From: Psococerastis gibbosa
Lineage: Eukaryota > Arthropoda > Insecta > Psocodea > Psocidae
Length of the DNA: 64,000 nt
Assembly: GCA_963971405.1 (NCBI GenBank)
Contig: OZ020487.1
Location: forward strand, 15,225,344-15,289,343
Reading direction: 5' to 3'
Shown here: positions 32,816 through 44,439 of the stretch, in pieces
How the letters are laid out: every line of letters starts with the position of its first letter
Numbering within the stretch: position 1 is the stretch's first letter
Position numbers and translations under genes: made by a program
Notes under the pieces: generated by a model
Told to the model about the DNA's origin: nothing
Database searches by the model: none
What the model saw: only the letters and a program-made list of their open reading frames with translations

Positions 32816-33091
32816 ATTACTACTATTGTATAAAATAGTTTATAGGGCTTTAAAATGGTTTTTGCGCAAATTACTGTAGGGGCACAGCGAAGTTCGGACG
32901 GAGATTTATTTCTTATAAAAGCACAATAGGTTTTTTGTTGTTATACAAGCAAGTTTACAAGATTCTTGTGCAGAACTAAGCGCTTGTAACAATACAAATA
33001 TTTTTAATATGAATTACAAGGTTTTTAACGTGAATTTATTTAGGTTTCATGGTATTTTACCTAATTTCTTTTAAGTCTATGGATAACCAAG
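32816..33091. other. Unassigned DNA
   Basis: Nothing assignable. Confidence 0.3.
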
Positions 33092-33228
33092 AGCATGGCC
33101 GTGCCCAGGTTTTGATTTTGGGGGGGGGGTCCAATTTTTTTTTAGCGTAATTCATTAATGAATAAATTCTTCAAACCATACAGGTTTACATACAAAAATT
33201 TATTTCAGGCACGGCACGGCCATGGCCA
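33092..33228. mobile_element. Small MITE-like element with GGCCGTGCC ends
   Basis: AGCATGGCCGTGCCCAGG at the left, with a G10 tract shortly inside, faces GGCACGGCACGGCCATGG at the right in inverted orientation, about 137 bp apart. GGCCGTGCCCAGG followed by poly-G recalls hAT MITE tips. No clear target duplication. Confidence 0.45.
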
Positions 33229-33935
33229 AGAGGAACATAATTTATGCTTTATTTATGTTTTTCCCATCAAATAATTTTTATGTTAGCATAGATTGCCCAT
33301 TATCACAAGTGGGGAAGCTCCTGATTACTGGCCTAATACCAAAAGGCTGGGCTATTACAGTAAATTTAATTTCGTCCCAAATGAAACTTGGTGCGGTCAT
33401 TAAGAATGAATTAATGGAAGCTGAGTATGGGGGGGCTTTGTCTTATAAGTGCTGCGCCCATTTCCAGAGGGCGGTGGCTCCAGTAAATTGCTTACTGACC
33501 GAGAATCACCTCCTGGTAACTTGGTAAACCCATGGTTCCCACCCTGGCTCTGGATTGCTTTCGTTAGAAACTTAAAATGACCCCCTTTCGGAGTATTCAA
33601 GATATTTTAATGTAGTTTTGAGAGTTAGGGAGGAACCAACTGAGAGCTTGACGCTCTATAAGCCACACAACCTTTTCAAAAGCTGCGTTCTAATAATAAT
33701 AAGCGCCTTACATTAACGAGACGAGACTTGACTAGAAAGTCTTTTTCTGTCTAACGCACGTGCAAAAAATAATACAATTTCCAAAATACATAGTTGTTTT
33801 GTGGACAATATAGTACAATATATAATATGATATAGCAAGCGGTTCGCGCGCGCTCAAACATAAAGGAAACATTACGAAAGCTTGCCGTTTGTTTATTTAC
33901 ATAAAATGTAGTCTGTTTTTCAGAGGAGTTCCACA
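33229..33935. other. Unassigned DNA
   Basis: Frames at 33222-33527 (plus) and 33751-33936 (minus) have no recognised motif. Confidence 0.3.
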
Positions 33936-33937
33936 AG

Positions 33938-34740
33938 GCTTATAGGCGGATATTCTACTGGTCAATTTTCCCGTCAAATGAGATTAAAAAGAGTCTGCTA
34001 TCATATTATGACTTAATTTAAGGAGACTATTATGTAGATACTTAACTTCTTCTTCTTCTTAAGGTTACAATCTTAGCGATTGGTTGGCAGCAACTCCCTG
34101 CACATCGTCCTCCAGTTTACTCGGTCCTCGATCTTCCTCTTCAGTTCTTGATATGATATTGCTCTTGCGTCTTCTTTTACTTGATCCATGAATTCCTTCT
34201 TCGGCCGTCCTCTTCGGTTATTTTCCTCTGCTGTGCCCTCGATAATAGTGTGTACCAGATTTTCGTGCCTTAGCAAATGCCCCATCCATATCGCTCTCCT
34301 GATTCGTATCTGGGCTACTAACTGTCTTTCTTCCCCGATAGCGTCTAGCACTCTTTCATTTGTCACATGGTCCCTCCAGCTGATCCGTAGCATCCTTCTG
34401 TAACACCACATTTCGAAAGCTTCGAGTTTCTTTAGTTCCTTATCTGCTATAGTCCAGGTTTCACAGCCGTAAAATAAAACACTCCACACACATGTTTTTA
34501 GAAATTGCTTCCTGATGGTTAATTTTATGTTATAGGATTCCAGAATCTTGGATTTTTTATTGAATGCCACCTTGGCTTGTTGGAAACGGCTGTTTATTTC
34601 AATCGCTGAGCTATTGTCTTCTGTTATTGTGCTGCCCAGGTACTTAACTTATCTATTATAAATTAAGTTATAATATGACAGCAAACTCTTTTTAATAACA
34701 TTTGACGGGAAAATTTATCAGTGGAATACCCGCCATAAGA
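33938..34740. mobile_element. TIR element of about 200 bp split by a nested LINE
   Basis: The left arm (CTTATAGGCGGATATTCTAC, CAATTTTCCCGTCAAATG, AAAAAGAGTCTGCTATCATA) is an inverted match over about 80 bp to the right arm, which ends GGAATACCCGCCATAAG. Without the nested LINE and one copy of its duplication, the element would be about 200 bp and almost all TIR. No transposase. Target duplication of the outer element not resolved. Confidence 0.7.
34049..34640 (-). mobile_element. 5'-truncated LINE (family 2) nested in a TIR element
   Basis: Minus-strand insertion with identical 10-bp flanks TACTTAACTT at 34039-34048 and 34641-34650, and an AAG-type 3' tail (plus-strand TCTTCTTCTTCTT). The coding part is stop-free: YLGSTITEDNSSAIEINSRF at the truncated end, then FYGCETW, RRMLRISWRDHV, WMGHLLRHENLVHTIIEG, RRGRPKKEFMDQ, SYQELKR, and a stop after LLPTNR. 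These are the segments C-terminal to the reverse transcriptase. The open frame and intact duplications mark a comparatively young insertion; without the 5' part it cannot move itself. Confidence 0.9.
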
Positions 34741-35262
34741 ACAAAACACTGTAAACACGAAATTACAAGTTTATCCTATATTTTTTTTATGCTTCAGCCG
34801 CCTGCTATAAATGGTCCCTAACATTGACTTGCTAGCGGTCGTGGGACCAACTGTAAGGCCCGGTTCAACCATGAACAACATGAAAAATTCTCGATAGAGA
34901 ATACTGGACTGGAATTTACCAATGCATGGCAGTGTCGTGCAGTATTCCTTACTGAGACTTTTCAAACGATGATGGGAGCCGCCAGCTTGTGAGCCTGCAG
35001 CCCTATCGTCTAGATAAATTTGTAATATTGAAATTGTCCATTCACTGGCCGTGAAATGCATTGTTGTGAAGAGCCGCAGCTGTAATTTGTCTTCGTTAAA
35101 TTTGGTTGTATAGTATGTGGGTGCATGACAACAATGAAATAACATTTTCCCGTCCCATTGTAGACCCAGACCCTTCACTCAGCCCGCTCATCTTATCTGT
35201 CTTATCAACTTCTAGTTCTAGGGCTGCATAAATGAATTAAAATCGAATAGATTCTGGGTTAC
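34741..35262. other. Unassigned DNA
   Basis: A 135-codon minus-strand frame (34771-35178) has no recognised domain, signal or repeat, and I have no evidence that it is expressed. Confidence 0.3.
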
Positions 35263-35265
35263 TTA

Positions 35266-35514
35266 GGCGGGATTCCACCGACCTGCTAGTGCTAAATACA
35301 AATACGGTGACGTGGTAACAGACATTCAAGACTTAGGCGGGGTTTCCACCGACCTGCAACCACCGAATGCAAATGACATTGACGGAAATGTTTCTTTTAC
35401 TCTATCCCATAGTTAAAATTGATCAATGATCATAACCTTGCCTAAGTCTTGAATGTCTGTTACCACGTCCCCGTATTTGTATTTAGCACTAAGCAGGTTG
35501 GTGGAATCCCCGCC
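35266..35514. mobile_element. Long-TIR MITE, PIF/Harbinger-like, copy C
   Basis: About 249 bp flanked by TTA on both sides (35263-35265 and 35515-35517). The ends are GGCGGGATTCCACCGACCTG and, inverted, GGCGGGGATTCCACCAACCT. The inner block GACGTGGTAACAGACATTCA with AGACTTAGGC is also inverted at the other end. The tips differ from copies A, D and E (GGCGGG rather than GGCGCC), so this is a separate subfamily. No coding sequence. Confidence 0.85.
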
Positions 35515-35517
35515 TTA

Positions 35518-38394
35518 GTATATACTCTGGGAAAGCTCTCCGATTTAGGCCCGCTCCATTGCCGGATTTGGGCACACACAAAAAAGGCCCCTCAAAGACA
35601 AATTTAATTTTTTTTAGAATTTTTGTTTTTAAAGTTAAATTTAAACCAAATTGGTGGGAACAGGAAATTTTTAATTTTGTTATGTTGTTGAACTGGCAAA
35701 GCTAGACTAGCCTACAACTTAGCAACTTAGAACTTAACTACGTAACTGAACAAGCGAGCTTATCTTTTTTTTTATCAAGGCAATGCTTTGTTTAGTCATG
35801 TCCAATCAGACATTTGGCATAATACTAACGTTATAGGGAGCACATTCGCCTTTAGCCATTTAAGCTCTTATTATAACGTTGTATTGATAATAATACAACA
35901 TTGATAGTGGACAGTCCTTTATTTGTACTATTGTACTTCATAAGCACCGTAATATTTTATAAAATATACCTCATAGGAAATTTATGGCACCAATTTCCAA
36001 CACTGGACTTACACGAATGTTGCCCATGAATGTCCAGTTGTATTTAATAACGAGTACATCACGCTATAGGTGGGCTTTGTCCCACATGTACCACCAGGTA
36101 CCATGCGGTCTGATCCTGCCACGAACCTACAACATTTGTCCTGAATGATTCATCCACACAGGTCATTTATCTTGCCTACAGAACCTTGAATTCTACACTT
36201 TATGCCTCGGTCACTCACTGAAGTATAGGATTATATTGAAGTCCAGTAATTCCTGAAGTCCTTGAGGGGGCTCTAGACATTCATTGATAGGTAGGCAGCA
36301 TATAATGGCAGCGTAGAACGCAATTATTTGGCGGTGCCTGAAAATTTAAGGATGCGCGTCGGATGAGATTGTTATGATGGGAACTGGGAGGTTAAAATTA
36401 GGTAATAGTATTGAATGGGCGTGGTTTAAGTTGTTGTCTGAGTCGTATACCTGTAGCTTGAACGGTGCTTTCGTACTGCGTTACTTACTCATTGGGCTTA
36501 TGTTATATATAAAATTTCCCTGTCACAAAGTTTGTTACCGTACTCCTCCGAAACGGCTTTACCAATTTTTACCAAATTTTATATGCGTATTCAGTTTGTC
36601 TCAGAATCGGCTACTATCTATTTTTCATACCCTAAGCCCTTTACGGCCCTAACTTAACTAAACGCAAAACCAAAAAGGGGAGATTGACAACCCAACACTA
36701 GCTGCGCGGTCCTTTTTTTGCTTACAGGTTTAGGTTCTAGGCATACAAGGTCCGGTGTTGGGGGGGGGGGGGTGCATGTTTACATTACAGTAATGTAGTT
36801 TGTTTGTGCTCGCTAAAGATGGGCTAACAAAATATATTGTTCACGCTATAGCGTTAAAAGATTAATGTTGTTTGTTTGTGTTACTGTCGTAATTAATGAG
36901 TGAAATTTAATTTTAAGAAATAAACTATAATAACTTACAAATAATATTGTTTGGCGTTTGTTATTTTTATATTCCCTTATCGTTCATAGCGCTCCGTGCC
37001 TATTTCACGCATATACCACATTCTTATACACTTATAATAAGTAAGTTACTTTTTGTCTACACAAGAATGTATCTAATTTTTGCACATCAGTCACATATCC
37101 GCGACCGCGAAAAAAGCGAGGAAAACACTCGCTGACAACCGCAATAGTAATGTTGCAGTCACATGCGAGGCCCCGAAGTGGCGAGCTGCCGCCCACCGCA
37201 GGCGCAAGGGGTGGAGTCAGCAGCCGGAGGCTGCTTCGGAACCGCTTATACCTATATATTACACATGAAAGTGCCTACCTTGTCCGTGCCTAGAACACAT
37301 CGCCAAAAATAGAATATACTCGTATATAACAGAAAGTCCATAGTCTGAATCTCTTCTGCTACCAGGTTTAACTTTCAAGTGACAAGGTGACAAAAATGGT
37401 TTACTGCGAAAATTTCCCTCTACCAAGAGTATTTTCTGATGACATTGTCTACGGCCGATGTTGACCATTTCCATAATGCCGGGAACTTCAGAAACAAGCC
37501 CATTCAGCGAAATTCGGAAATAGAAGTAAAAGTAAATTTTTAATCTGATTCTGTTATTTTCGGTAAGTTGCATGATATTTGTTCTTGTTGTTTACTCGTT
37601 TACTATTGAATACCTATTGATTCATAGTCTCATAGGATTTTTTGCCAACCAAAAAAGTTTGCGTTACTGACATTCGCAATTGTATACCAACTACAGGAAT
37701 CATTCATTCAATCATTCCAAAATTTGACCTTGACAACCTTGGCCGTGCCATGGTCATACCTGTGGTTATGAATTCTCTCCAAAGCCAAACGATTTCTCGG
37801 AAACCGATTCGGTGGCTTATGGTCGCATGGCAGATCGGAATTTGCATGGCAGCCAGGGTCTTTTTAGACTTCTCAATGATGATCTCACCGGTGAATCTTC
37901 TCACTACTGTCTATAACAATAATTTGGGCGGTTTTCCATAATTCTGAAATTGGCCGAAGACGTGATGGAATCTGCAACAGTCATGTAACTCTATTGAAGG
38001 CCTTCTGTGCTATTGTTATTACTGATTGTTATTATTGATGGTGGCAATACCTACTTGTTAGGAAGTCTGGGTTTGCCCCTTGTTATGCCACCAGGATTGT
38101 GGACCCTGATGATACTGATGCATGCACTTAAGGTTTCAAAATATTTTGTTGACAAGGGAGAGATGTCAAATTTTGGATTTTTTCCGTTATCATCCCACAG
38201 GGTATTAGACGCAACCACTGCATGTCTTAATACTGTGCATTCATTATTATTCCGATTCATTACGTTTGTCTGTTACGTTTTAAACATGAATTTCCTAGAG
38301 TTGGCTGGTGTCGTGGGTACAAAGGAAAGTGCAGTTAATTTTTTTTCAAGAAAATAATATTTTCCCGTCTAATAGACTATGTAATAATAATTAA
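35518..38394. other. Unassigned DNA
   Basis: A G12 tract near 36761. Frames at 36374-36652, 37642-37941 and 38007-38357 have no motif that I recognise. No gene supported. Confidence 0.3.
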
Positions 38395-38520
38395 GGTAAT
38401 GTACCTATTAGGGGTCAGAAATTTTCCCCTTTTCTATTCTCGAACCTCGACCATCCGTTTCATAGTTCAGTTCTCTACCACCTGGACTATTGCGGGGTTA
38501 TCTGTGACATAATACGATAG
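38395..38520 (-). mobile_element. tRNA-headed SINE, minus strand
   Basis: The minus strand reads AATAGTCCAGGTGGTAGAGA (A-box region), ACTGAACTATGAAACGG and GGTCGAGGTTCGAGAATAG (B-box), matching the heads at 21.75 and 44.45 kb. It then runs into AAATTTCTGACCCC and an A+T-rich end. Confidence 0.5.
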
Positions 38521-39154
38521 TTATTCCAGCGACATGTCTAGTTCTTTGTGTTTGTTGACAGGTGACGCATCTCCTTTCGCCACAACATGCAGCTGTCACC
38601 CAACTGTGGAATTAATAGTTTTATTTATTAAAAATTCACTTCCCCGTGTGCCATGATAAGCATTTTTACGCAATCTTCACCTGTTAATCATAATTTGGTG
38701 GCAGATTTTGTCACGTTTGTGCTGTATTGTTGGTAATTTCTTCCTTCTTCGATATTCTACTCGCTATAATGTCTGCGTTCTTACATGAGCCTGCATTGGC
38801 AAATGGGGTTAACGTTTCTTCTATGTATGCCCTTTCTAGTGGAAAAAAAAGTTTGAAGAAAAAAGTACAGAAATCCATACGACTTGTGCATGTATTGCAT
38901 TACACGGTATGGTATTATATTTAGCGCATTGTACGTATTCTGCTCATTCTAGAATCTAGATAATGTAATTTTATTGTCCCATAACTTTAATATGAAGAAA
39001 ATCGTGGGAGGTGAAATTGAATCCTCAGGTCAATTAATAACCTTGGCAGGTTGGAGGCAATCCCAATTTTCTTATCCAATGCGAACTAAAACAAAAAAAA
39101 TAGTCTCGAAACCACTAATTATATGACTTAGATAGAAGAGAAAACCTACTTTAT
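38521..39154. other. Unassigned A+T-rich DNA
   Basis: No gene supported. Confidence 0.3.
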
Positions 39155-39330
39155 TCAATATATTGCAGTATTATATGGTATATAACACTGACATTGAACT
39201 AACTTAGGTTGCGGAGGTGACCTCCTCGTTAAAACTGAAATTAGAGGATTTAGAAAAACATGAACTTGGCCTCGACTTCGAACCCACGATCTATGGCTTG
39301 CCCCAGCAATAGATAACACTATTGGAACTG
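39155..39330 (-). mobile_element. SINE copy, minus strand, better-preserved head
   Basis: The minus strand gives GTTATCTATTGCTGGGGCAA, then ATCGTGGGTTCGAAGTCGAG, a good B-box, and then the body shared with 30.0 kb (GAGGAGGTCACCTCC, TTCAATGTCAGTGTTATATA). This copy has one head segment where the 30-kb copy has three. Confidence 0.6.
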
Positions 39331-39945
39331 GATGTATCACGAACGCGCCCAAAGAGATAAATTGTAAAGCATGTACGAGTTCACTGCCTACCAGTTCTTT
39401 ATTAGAGTTGTGAGCACAAGTGAATTTAATTTTTTTTTAAAGAAGATGCTTGAAAACCCAATTTTCTCTATCTTCGTTTTCTAATTTAATCTGAGTAACC
39501 GTAGGCCTAGATAGTCTATAAAGCTAATGTATCGCCAAATTATTATGCACGTGGATTTCTTTCGAGAAAGGTAGCTTGGGAAAACATTGGGCCCCGAGTG
39601 AATTTTAAATGAGCTCTTTCTGGAGCCCGTTCCTCCACGTGGGCTGGGAGATTCTTGTTGAACCTTTTTCGGAATTCTCGTTGGGACGTGATTAGTCGCT
39701 GTGCCTTTCCGGCGATTTTCCTTGTAGATCTGAAATCTGAGCCTTTACTTTCTTATTCGCTCACCTTGCTACGCGGATTCATCTTATTTTGGGTATGTTA
39801 CCATGTGTCCTATTTACTGTATATTGGACAATACAGCCATGCTTGAATGTGCGACTATGTGCTTTTACACATAGGTATTGTACTTTTTTTTTTAAACATT
39901 GTGATATCATCTGTATGTCTATAAACACAGATTGGCTGCAATTAT
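39331..39945. other. Unassigned DNA
   Basis: No gene supported. Confidence 0.3.
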
Positions 39946-39949
39946 TTAT

Positions 39950-40755
39950 TGCTTTCCAATTTATACGTAGTATAAGGAAAGCTTTGTGACGGTCGAAATT
40001 TTTGATTCCGAGATTTCAACGGATTTATATGTTTTAAGGTCCCAGGAACCCAAAAAAGTGGTTTTTACGAAATGTCTGTCTGTCTGTCTGTCTGTGCGTC
40101 GATTTCCGGGCAAACTACTCGGTCGATATTTTGATGAAATTCGGCATGTAGGTTCACAAAAATCATACCTCGGGACCATTTTTTTTATTTTGGGCTAACT
40201 CAATTTGGGGGGGGGGGTTTATTTTCAAAAAACTTCAAAAAAACGTCTAAAAAAATTATTTCCCAAAAACGGCCCCAACGATTTCTTTTAAATTCACATA
40301 TATTGTAGTTGTTGTTAATGTTGATAAAATGCGGGGGGTCGCTTGATAGTTTGCTTCTGGGGGTAAAAAAATAAAAATGACTAAAAAATAATTTTTCTGC
40401 GACACCTTTCTATCGATGATTTCTACCTTCAGGTATATTTTAGGTGTTAAATTGAGTAACGAAACCGGACAGGTTGCTTTCCCAAAAAAGTATTTGGTTT
40501 TGTACAAAAAAATGTTTTTGAAAAAATGATAGAAAATTCACGCTCAAATGCATTGCGTGCCCTGCCAGTATTGCTGTGTGGTGATGTGTTGGTCTGACCT
40601 ATCGTATCTAGAATTTACCTCACCACCAGTGACGAGGGACGTCAGGTGGACACCCCCCCCCCCCCCCGAGATATCGGAAATTTAACCATAGGAAAATTAT
40701 TTACCATAAAATTACTCATTTTCTCTATCTACTAATTTTGATAAATTGGAAAGCA
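39950..40755 (+). repeat. TGCTTTCC dispersed repeat, second full copy
   Basis: About 806 bp between TGCTTTCCAATTTATACG and GATAAATTGGAAAGCA. It contains four TCTG units near 40076, GGGCAAACTACTCGG, GCTAACTCAATTTGG with a G12 run, AAAATGCGGGGGGTCGC, TTCTATCGATGATTTCTACC and a C16 run beside CGTCAGGTGGACA. Similarity continues to about 40780 (GTTCGAGTAAACTCGGACC). It is less interrupted than the 56-kb copy and is used here as its reference. No coding potential seen. Confidence 0.75.
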
Positions 40756-40871
40756 TGTTCGAGTAAACTCGGACCAGTTCGTTTGATTTATTGTACAAAA
40801 AACAATTGGTGTCCCGAGGAAGGAGTTCAAAAACTGTGGCCAATTGGCAATTAACATGTCACACATGTTAC

Positions 40872-40975
40872 AAAGCAGTAGAATCCGGGTTGGTAGGCGA
40901 CCACGGCCTATCATCCTGGATTCTACTGCTTCGTCACGTAACTCTGGCCGTGAAAGCCTTTGTCATTATATTATT
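40872..40975 (-). repeat. Penelope-like terminal fragment with small hairpin
   Basis: The minus strand reads GGCTTTCACGGCCAGAGT, GCAGTAGAATCCAGGATGAT and AGGCCGTGGTCG, as at 22.3 kb, then CCCGGATTCTACTGC, the complement of its own start. The result is a hairpin with about 15-bp arms enclosing the CGTGGTCG core. Confidence 0.6.
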
Positions 40976-41317
40976 AGATGACAGTTTCGCTCCTTGTTTT
41001 CATATTTTGGTCGGAACGTTATGTAATAGTATTGTCAGTGTAATCATTGTCCAGTGTTGGGGTGTATTAATAAGAGTGTGACCAAGAAATCAATCGAGTC
41101 ACACCTTATATGGCGTCCAGAAAAGTAACTTTCTTCGGATTAACATTAGTAAATTGTTATAGTTTGTTGTTTAGACTCCTGATAGCAGAAAGTATGTCAT
41201 TTCTGTGCACTAGGCAGTAGGCTAGTACATTATATACAATAGTTATAAGTCTTAACACATTTTAAATTACTTGCAAATTCAGCTTTCAATTTTAGTCTGA
41301 CCCTTTATTTCGAAAAT
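40976..41317. other. Unassigned DNA
   Basis: Nothing assignable. Confidence 0.3.
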
Positions 41318-41395
41318 GATCCATAGGATCGACAAAGATGGAGGGAAATTGCCAGAGCGGCCAAAAGTCCCCCTGTGCTGATCGCGCCTAATTAA
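41318..41395 (+). pseudogene. C-terminal scrap of LINE family 4
   Basis: The frame reads DP, stop, DRQRWREIARAAKSPPVLIA, PN and a TAA. It matches RAAKRPLGLSAPH at 27.3 kb, and the 3' end TTAAGTCAAGGACCGTAAGT is also shared. The TAG stands where the sister sequences suggest tryptophan. Confidence 0.7.
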
Positions 41396-42227
41396 GTCAA
41401 GGACCGTAAGTCAAGTCACTTAATAAAATAATATAATAAGAAGATCTACCCTGACCCCCAATTAGCCCACGCGTACCTGTCCTCTATCAAGAGAAACTGA
41501 GAAACCCCTTCTAGTAGTAAGAAGGCGAAAAACTTGTTGTTGTTTTTTTCTTTAAAAAGGAACAGCATTAGTATGCATTCAAGTCAAAAGTGCCTTCTTA
41601 TCCTAAACAAACATCGTGCGTTAGTAATGCAGCCTTTATTTGAAGATGGTCTTTCTCACACTATATACGTTCATGTTCTTTGAATTCATGCACCAGCTGG
41701 AGTCAGAAGCTATGTGAGGGAAAAGACACATAGTAAGTTACGCACCCACTACTAGGAAGCGCTTCCAAGCGCACGGTAACTACTAGAAGGAGCTTCTCAG
41801 TTCTTCTCTTATATAAGAGAGGTACGTGTGGACCTTCCGGGGTGAGACTGGAGCTTCTTAAAATATTTTCAATAATTATAGGGAAAAGCGTATCCCCCCT
41901 CTGTTCTTCAAGTGCACGGGCTTTTTCTTAGCTTGGCAAGACAGCAGAACACGTAAATCGACTTTACGTATATGTAACAGAATAGCGATTGTTTATGTAC
42001 ATGATATGGCACGTTTACGTCGTGTCGTGGCCAAAACCGTTATCTTATTCTTCGTCCTTCTACGAGTTCCGTTATAACGATGTTATAACGTAGTAGGATG
42101 TGCTGTTGTGGGAGATAGTAAAATATTTACGGGCTTTGTTGCCCTCATCTTTCTTATCTCGGTGTCAGTGTATTGTGACGGCATCGCAAACGAGTTGAAA
42201 AATTAGTTAATGAATGTTTATAAGAAA
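41396..42227. other. Unassigned DNA
   Basis: Nothing assignable apart from short palindromic words such as AAGCGCTTCCAAGCGC-like text near 41757. Confidence 0.3.
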
Positions 42228-42505
42228 CTGGACATTCACTCGCGCCAAGAATAGTCTTTGAATTTCCTCTTCGACCAATTTGAGCACTTTTTTTGCTTTG
42301 GCTTTGTTTAACATTAGCCCCGAACGAGAGCACGCTTTACACACTTCCAAAAAACAACAAATCCGGTCTTGGCTTCAAGCTATGCACTGATTGATCAAAA
42401 GAAGACTTCTCAATTGGTGGAAATTCTGATTGGTCGAAGAAGTCATAGCAAGTGACACTAGAAATTAAATATGACCTTGGCGGGAGTGAATGTCCCATCT
42501 CTCCC
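42228..42505. mobile_element. Possible MITE of about 280 bp
   Basis: GGACATTCACTCGCGCCAAG at the left is an inverted match to CTTGGCGGGAGTGAATGTCC at the right. Further in, CTTCGACCAAT faces ATTGGTCGAAG. The right end resembles that of the 17.5-kb MITE. Target duplication not identified. Confidence 0.5.
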
Positions 42506-42829
42506 ATTTAGAATGCTAAAGATCTCTTATCGGCCTGCAGCGGGGCAGAACATTTCGTGTAAATAGACGAGCGACAAAGGATGATATGAAGCGCGCGCGA
42601 TTCGCCCGAATGCCCCCGGCGGATATAGTCGACAAGCTAAGGTTCCATATCCGCTGCGAGTCCCTTTTGTTTGTTGTAGTTCGTACATTGTGAGCTTGTT
42701 GGTGAACAGTCCGGATATTGCAGGGTTTTAACTCTGTTGCCGCACAAAAAGGCAGACAGTAGGGCAGGTAATAAAGTGCTTTTAATGAGACCTTGCATTT
42801 TTTATGATTTTTTTCCATTTTTTAAAAGG
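42506..42829. other. Unassigned DNA
   Basis: A 100-codon minus-strand frame (42516-42818) has no recognised motif. Confidence 0.3.
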
Positions 42830-42990
42830 TTAATCACATACAAACAATTTAATGAATGTATCCGATTGACCTCTTCAGTCGCCTCTGTAGGCTAGTACCC
42901 GTGTTGAGTTACGAAGAGTCTCCGACCGCATGGCTTTAGAGACTCACACAAGTACAAGCACCCTACCACCTTGCCATCGAAGTCGATACA
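42830..42990 (-). mobile_element. SINE-like repeat ending in GACTGAAGAGGTCAATCGG, copy 3
   Basis: The minus strand starts in GACTTCGATGGCAAGGTGGT (A-box-like), continues GGGTGCTTGTACTTGTG, GCGGTCGGAGACTCTTCG and AACTCAACACGGGTACTAGC, then GAGGCGACTGAAGAGGTC and GATACATTCATTAAATTG, and ends in a short A-rich tail. With the 63-kb copy it defines the fullest form of the family. Confidence 0.7.
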
Positions 42991-43676
42991 CTTTATCGAT
43001 ACATTTTTTTTTTGCGTAAATGAAGGCAAAAGCTAGACGTGACTTTTATAGGACTACCCTTGCTTAGCCCACGGTCGCGATACTTCCGATAATTTTACTT
43101 CAAGGATAAACGTATATGGTGGGGTCACCTGTGCTTGATTACTCATTGACCATTAACCATTGATGAGACTGTGAGGTAACTTAGGTAGAGTGTTCTGGGC
43201 ATGCTCCCGAGAGTTTCTGGCCCCAAAATATATCAATGAAAAAGTTTCCGTTAAAAACAGTATCGACATTGAAAGTTAACTAACTAATGTGGACCAGTGG
43301 GCCTACTTGGGCGACTACTATTACCTTAGAATAAATATTTACTATTACCTTATTCTTTGGGTTAAAAATGTACACAAAACACATTTGAATACTTTCCATT
43401 CTAAAATTGTCTTGTTTATATTCCCGTAGGGGAAGTAGGCGATGATACATAGTTCGCCAGCGGACCTGCTATGGCTATTATTGTTAATCTTAACCTGGGA
43501 TTAAAAATTTAAACAATATAATTTTAAAAAAATGTTGTTTTTTTTTACATTGTTAACCTCAGGAATAAGTTAATACTAAACGGCATAGTAGGCCGGAAAA
43601 CTAGTAAATGTAGCTGTAGAATGTAAATAATAGTAGCTGGAAAACTAGTAAATGATAAATTAGTGACTTACTTGAC
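42991..43676. other. Unassigned DNA
   Basis: No gene supported. Confidence 0.3.
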
Positions 43677-43945
43677 TTATGATTGCGCGTTCAGCTCTAG
43701 GGGACTCGGGGCCTCACACACAATTCGCCTCCATCTCGCCCGATCCTCTGCGACGATCTGCCAATCCAGGAGCCCTAAGTCTACTGCTTGGAGGTCCTCT
43801 TCTGTTTGTTCCCTCCATCTCCTCCTTGGTCTTCCTATCGGTCTCAGCGCATGTATTTTTGCCTCCCACGTTTTCTTGGCAGTACGGTCGCCCTCGTTCG
43901 TTCGTTCGTTCGTTGTACGTGTCCCAAATGATAAATTAGTAGATT
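43677..43945 (-). pseudogene. Reverse transcriptase C-terminus, LINE family 4
   Basis: The minus strand is open from about 43940 to a TAA at 43677-43679: DRTAKKTWEAKIHALRPIGR, then PRRRWREQTEEDLQAVDLGL, VAEDRARWRRIVCEAPSPLE and LNAQS. GRPRRRW and AEDRxRWR are shared with 27.3 kb. A GAAC microsatellite inside the frame (about 43898-43917) encodes the repeat NERTNE. The 3' end reads TAAGTCAAGTAAGTCAC. 5'-truncated. Confidence 0.8.
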
Positions 43946-44439
43946 CAAAATTTTAGTAATTTTACCCCTTTCTTTTCCCGTAAAAAAAGAGTCATTGAGT
44001 CAAATTGTGCAGCTGCACTACTATTAAGTTCCTGATACTTTATTCACCAGCAAGCACTCTTGTATAACATTATATCGTGCCCATACTTACTGTATGAGCA
44101 CATAAGTCTATACTTTAGTCAATCCGACTGGGTTCGCCAAAATTATTGCTCATCCGTTTCGCTTCTTATCTCATTTCTGCGCCCATACAGAACCACATTT
44201 ACCAGGCGTTGGAACAGTTTATGTCATTTTAAATGATGCAAATTGCAATTTCATTCTTGATAGCCTGTATTCTTATGACCTGCATTCCAGTTTTCCGGTG
44301 TGAGTGGTGAGATCGAGTCGTTAGTGCACTTATTTTTGGCAATATCTTGTCTAACGACAGATTTCGAGCTGGCACTTACCACAATCATAGGCAGGTTTCA
44401 CTAAATGCAACTTCGTGATTGAATAATCCCGTCCCGAAA
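43946..44439. other. Unassigned DNA
   Basis: Nothing assignable. Confidence 0.3.

Noticed and set aside
34771..35178. 135-codon minus-strand gene
   Set aside because: No motif, no signal peptide, no similarity that I can name, and no start or splice context.
43898..43917. GAAC microsatellite as an independent feature of interest
   Set aside because: It lies inside the LINE fragment and is a common simple repeat.
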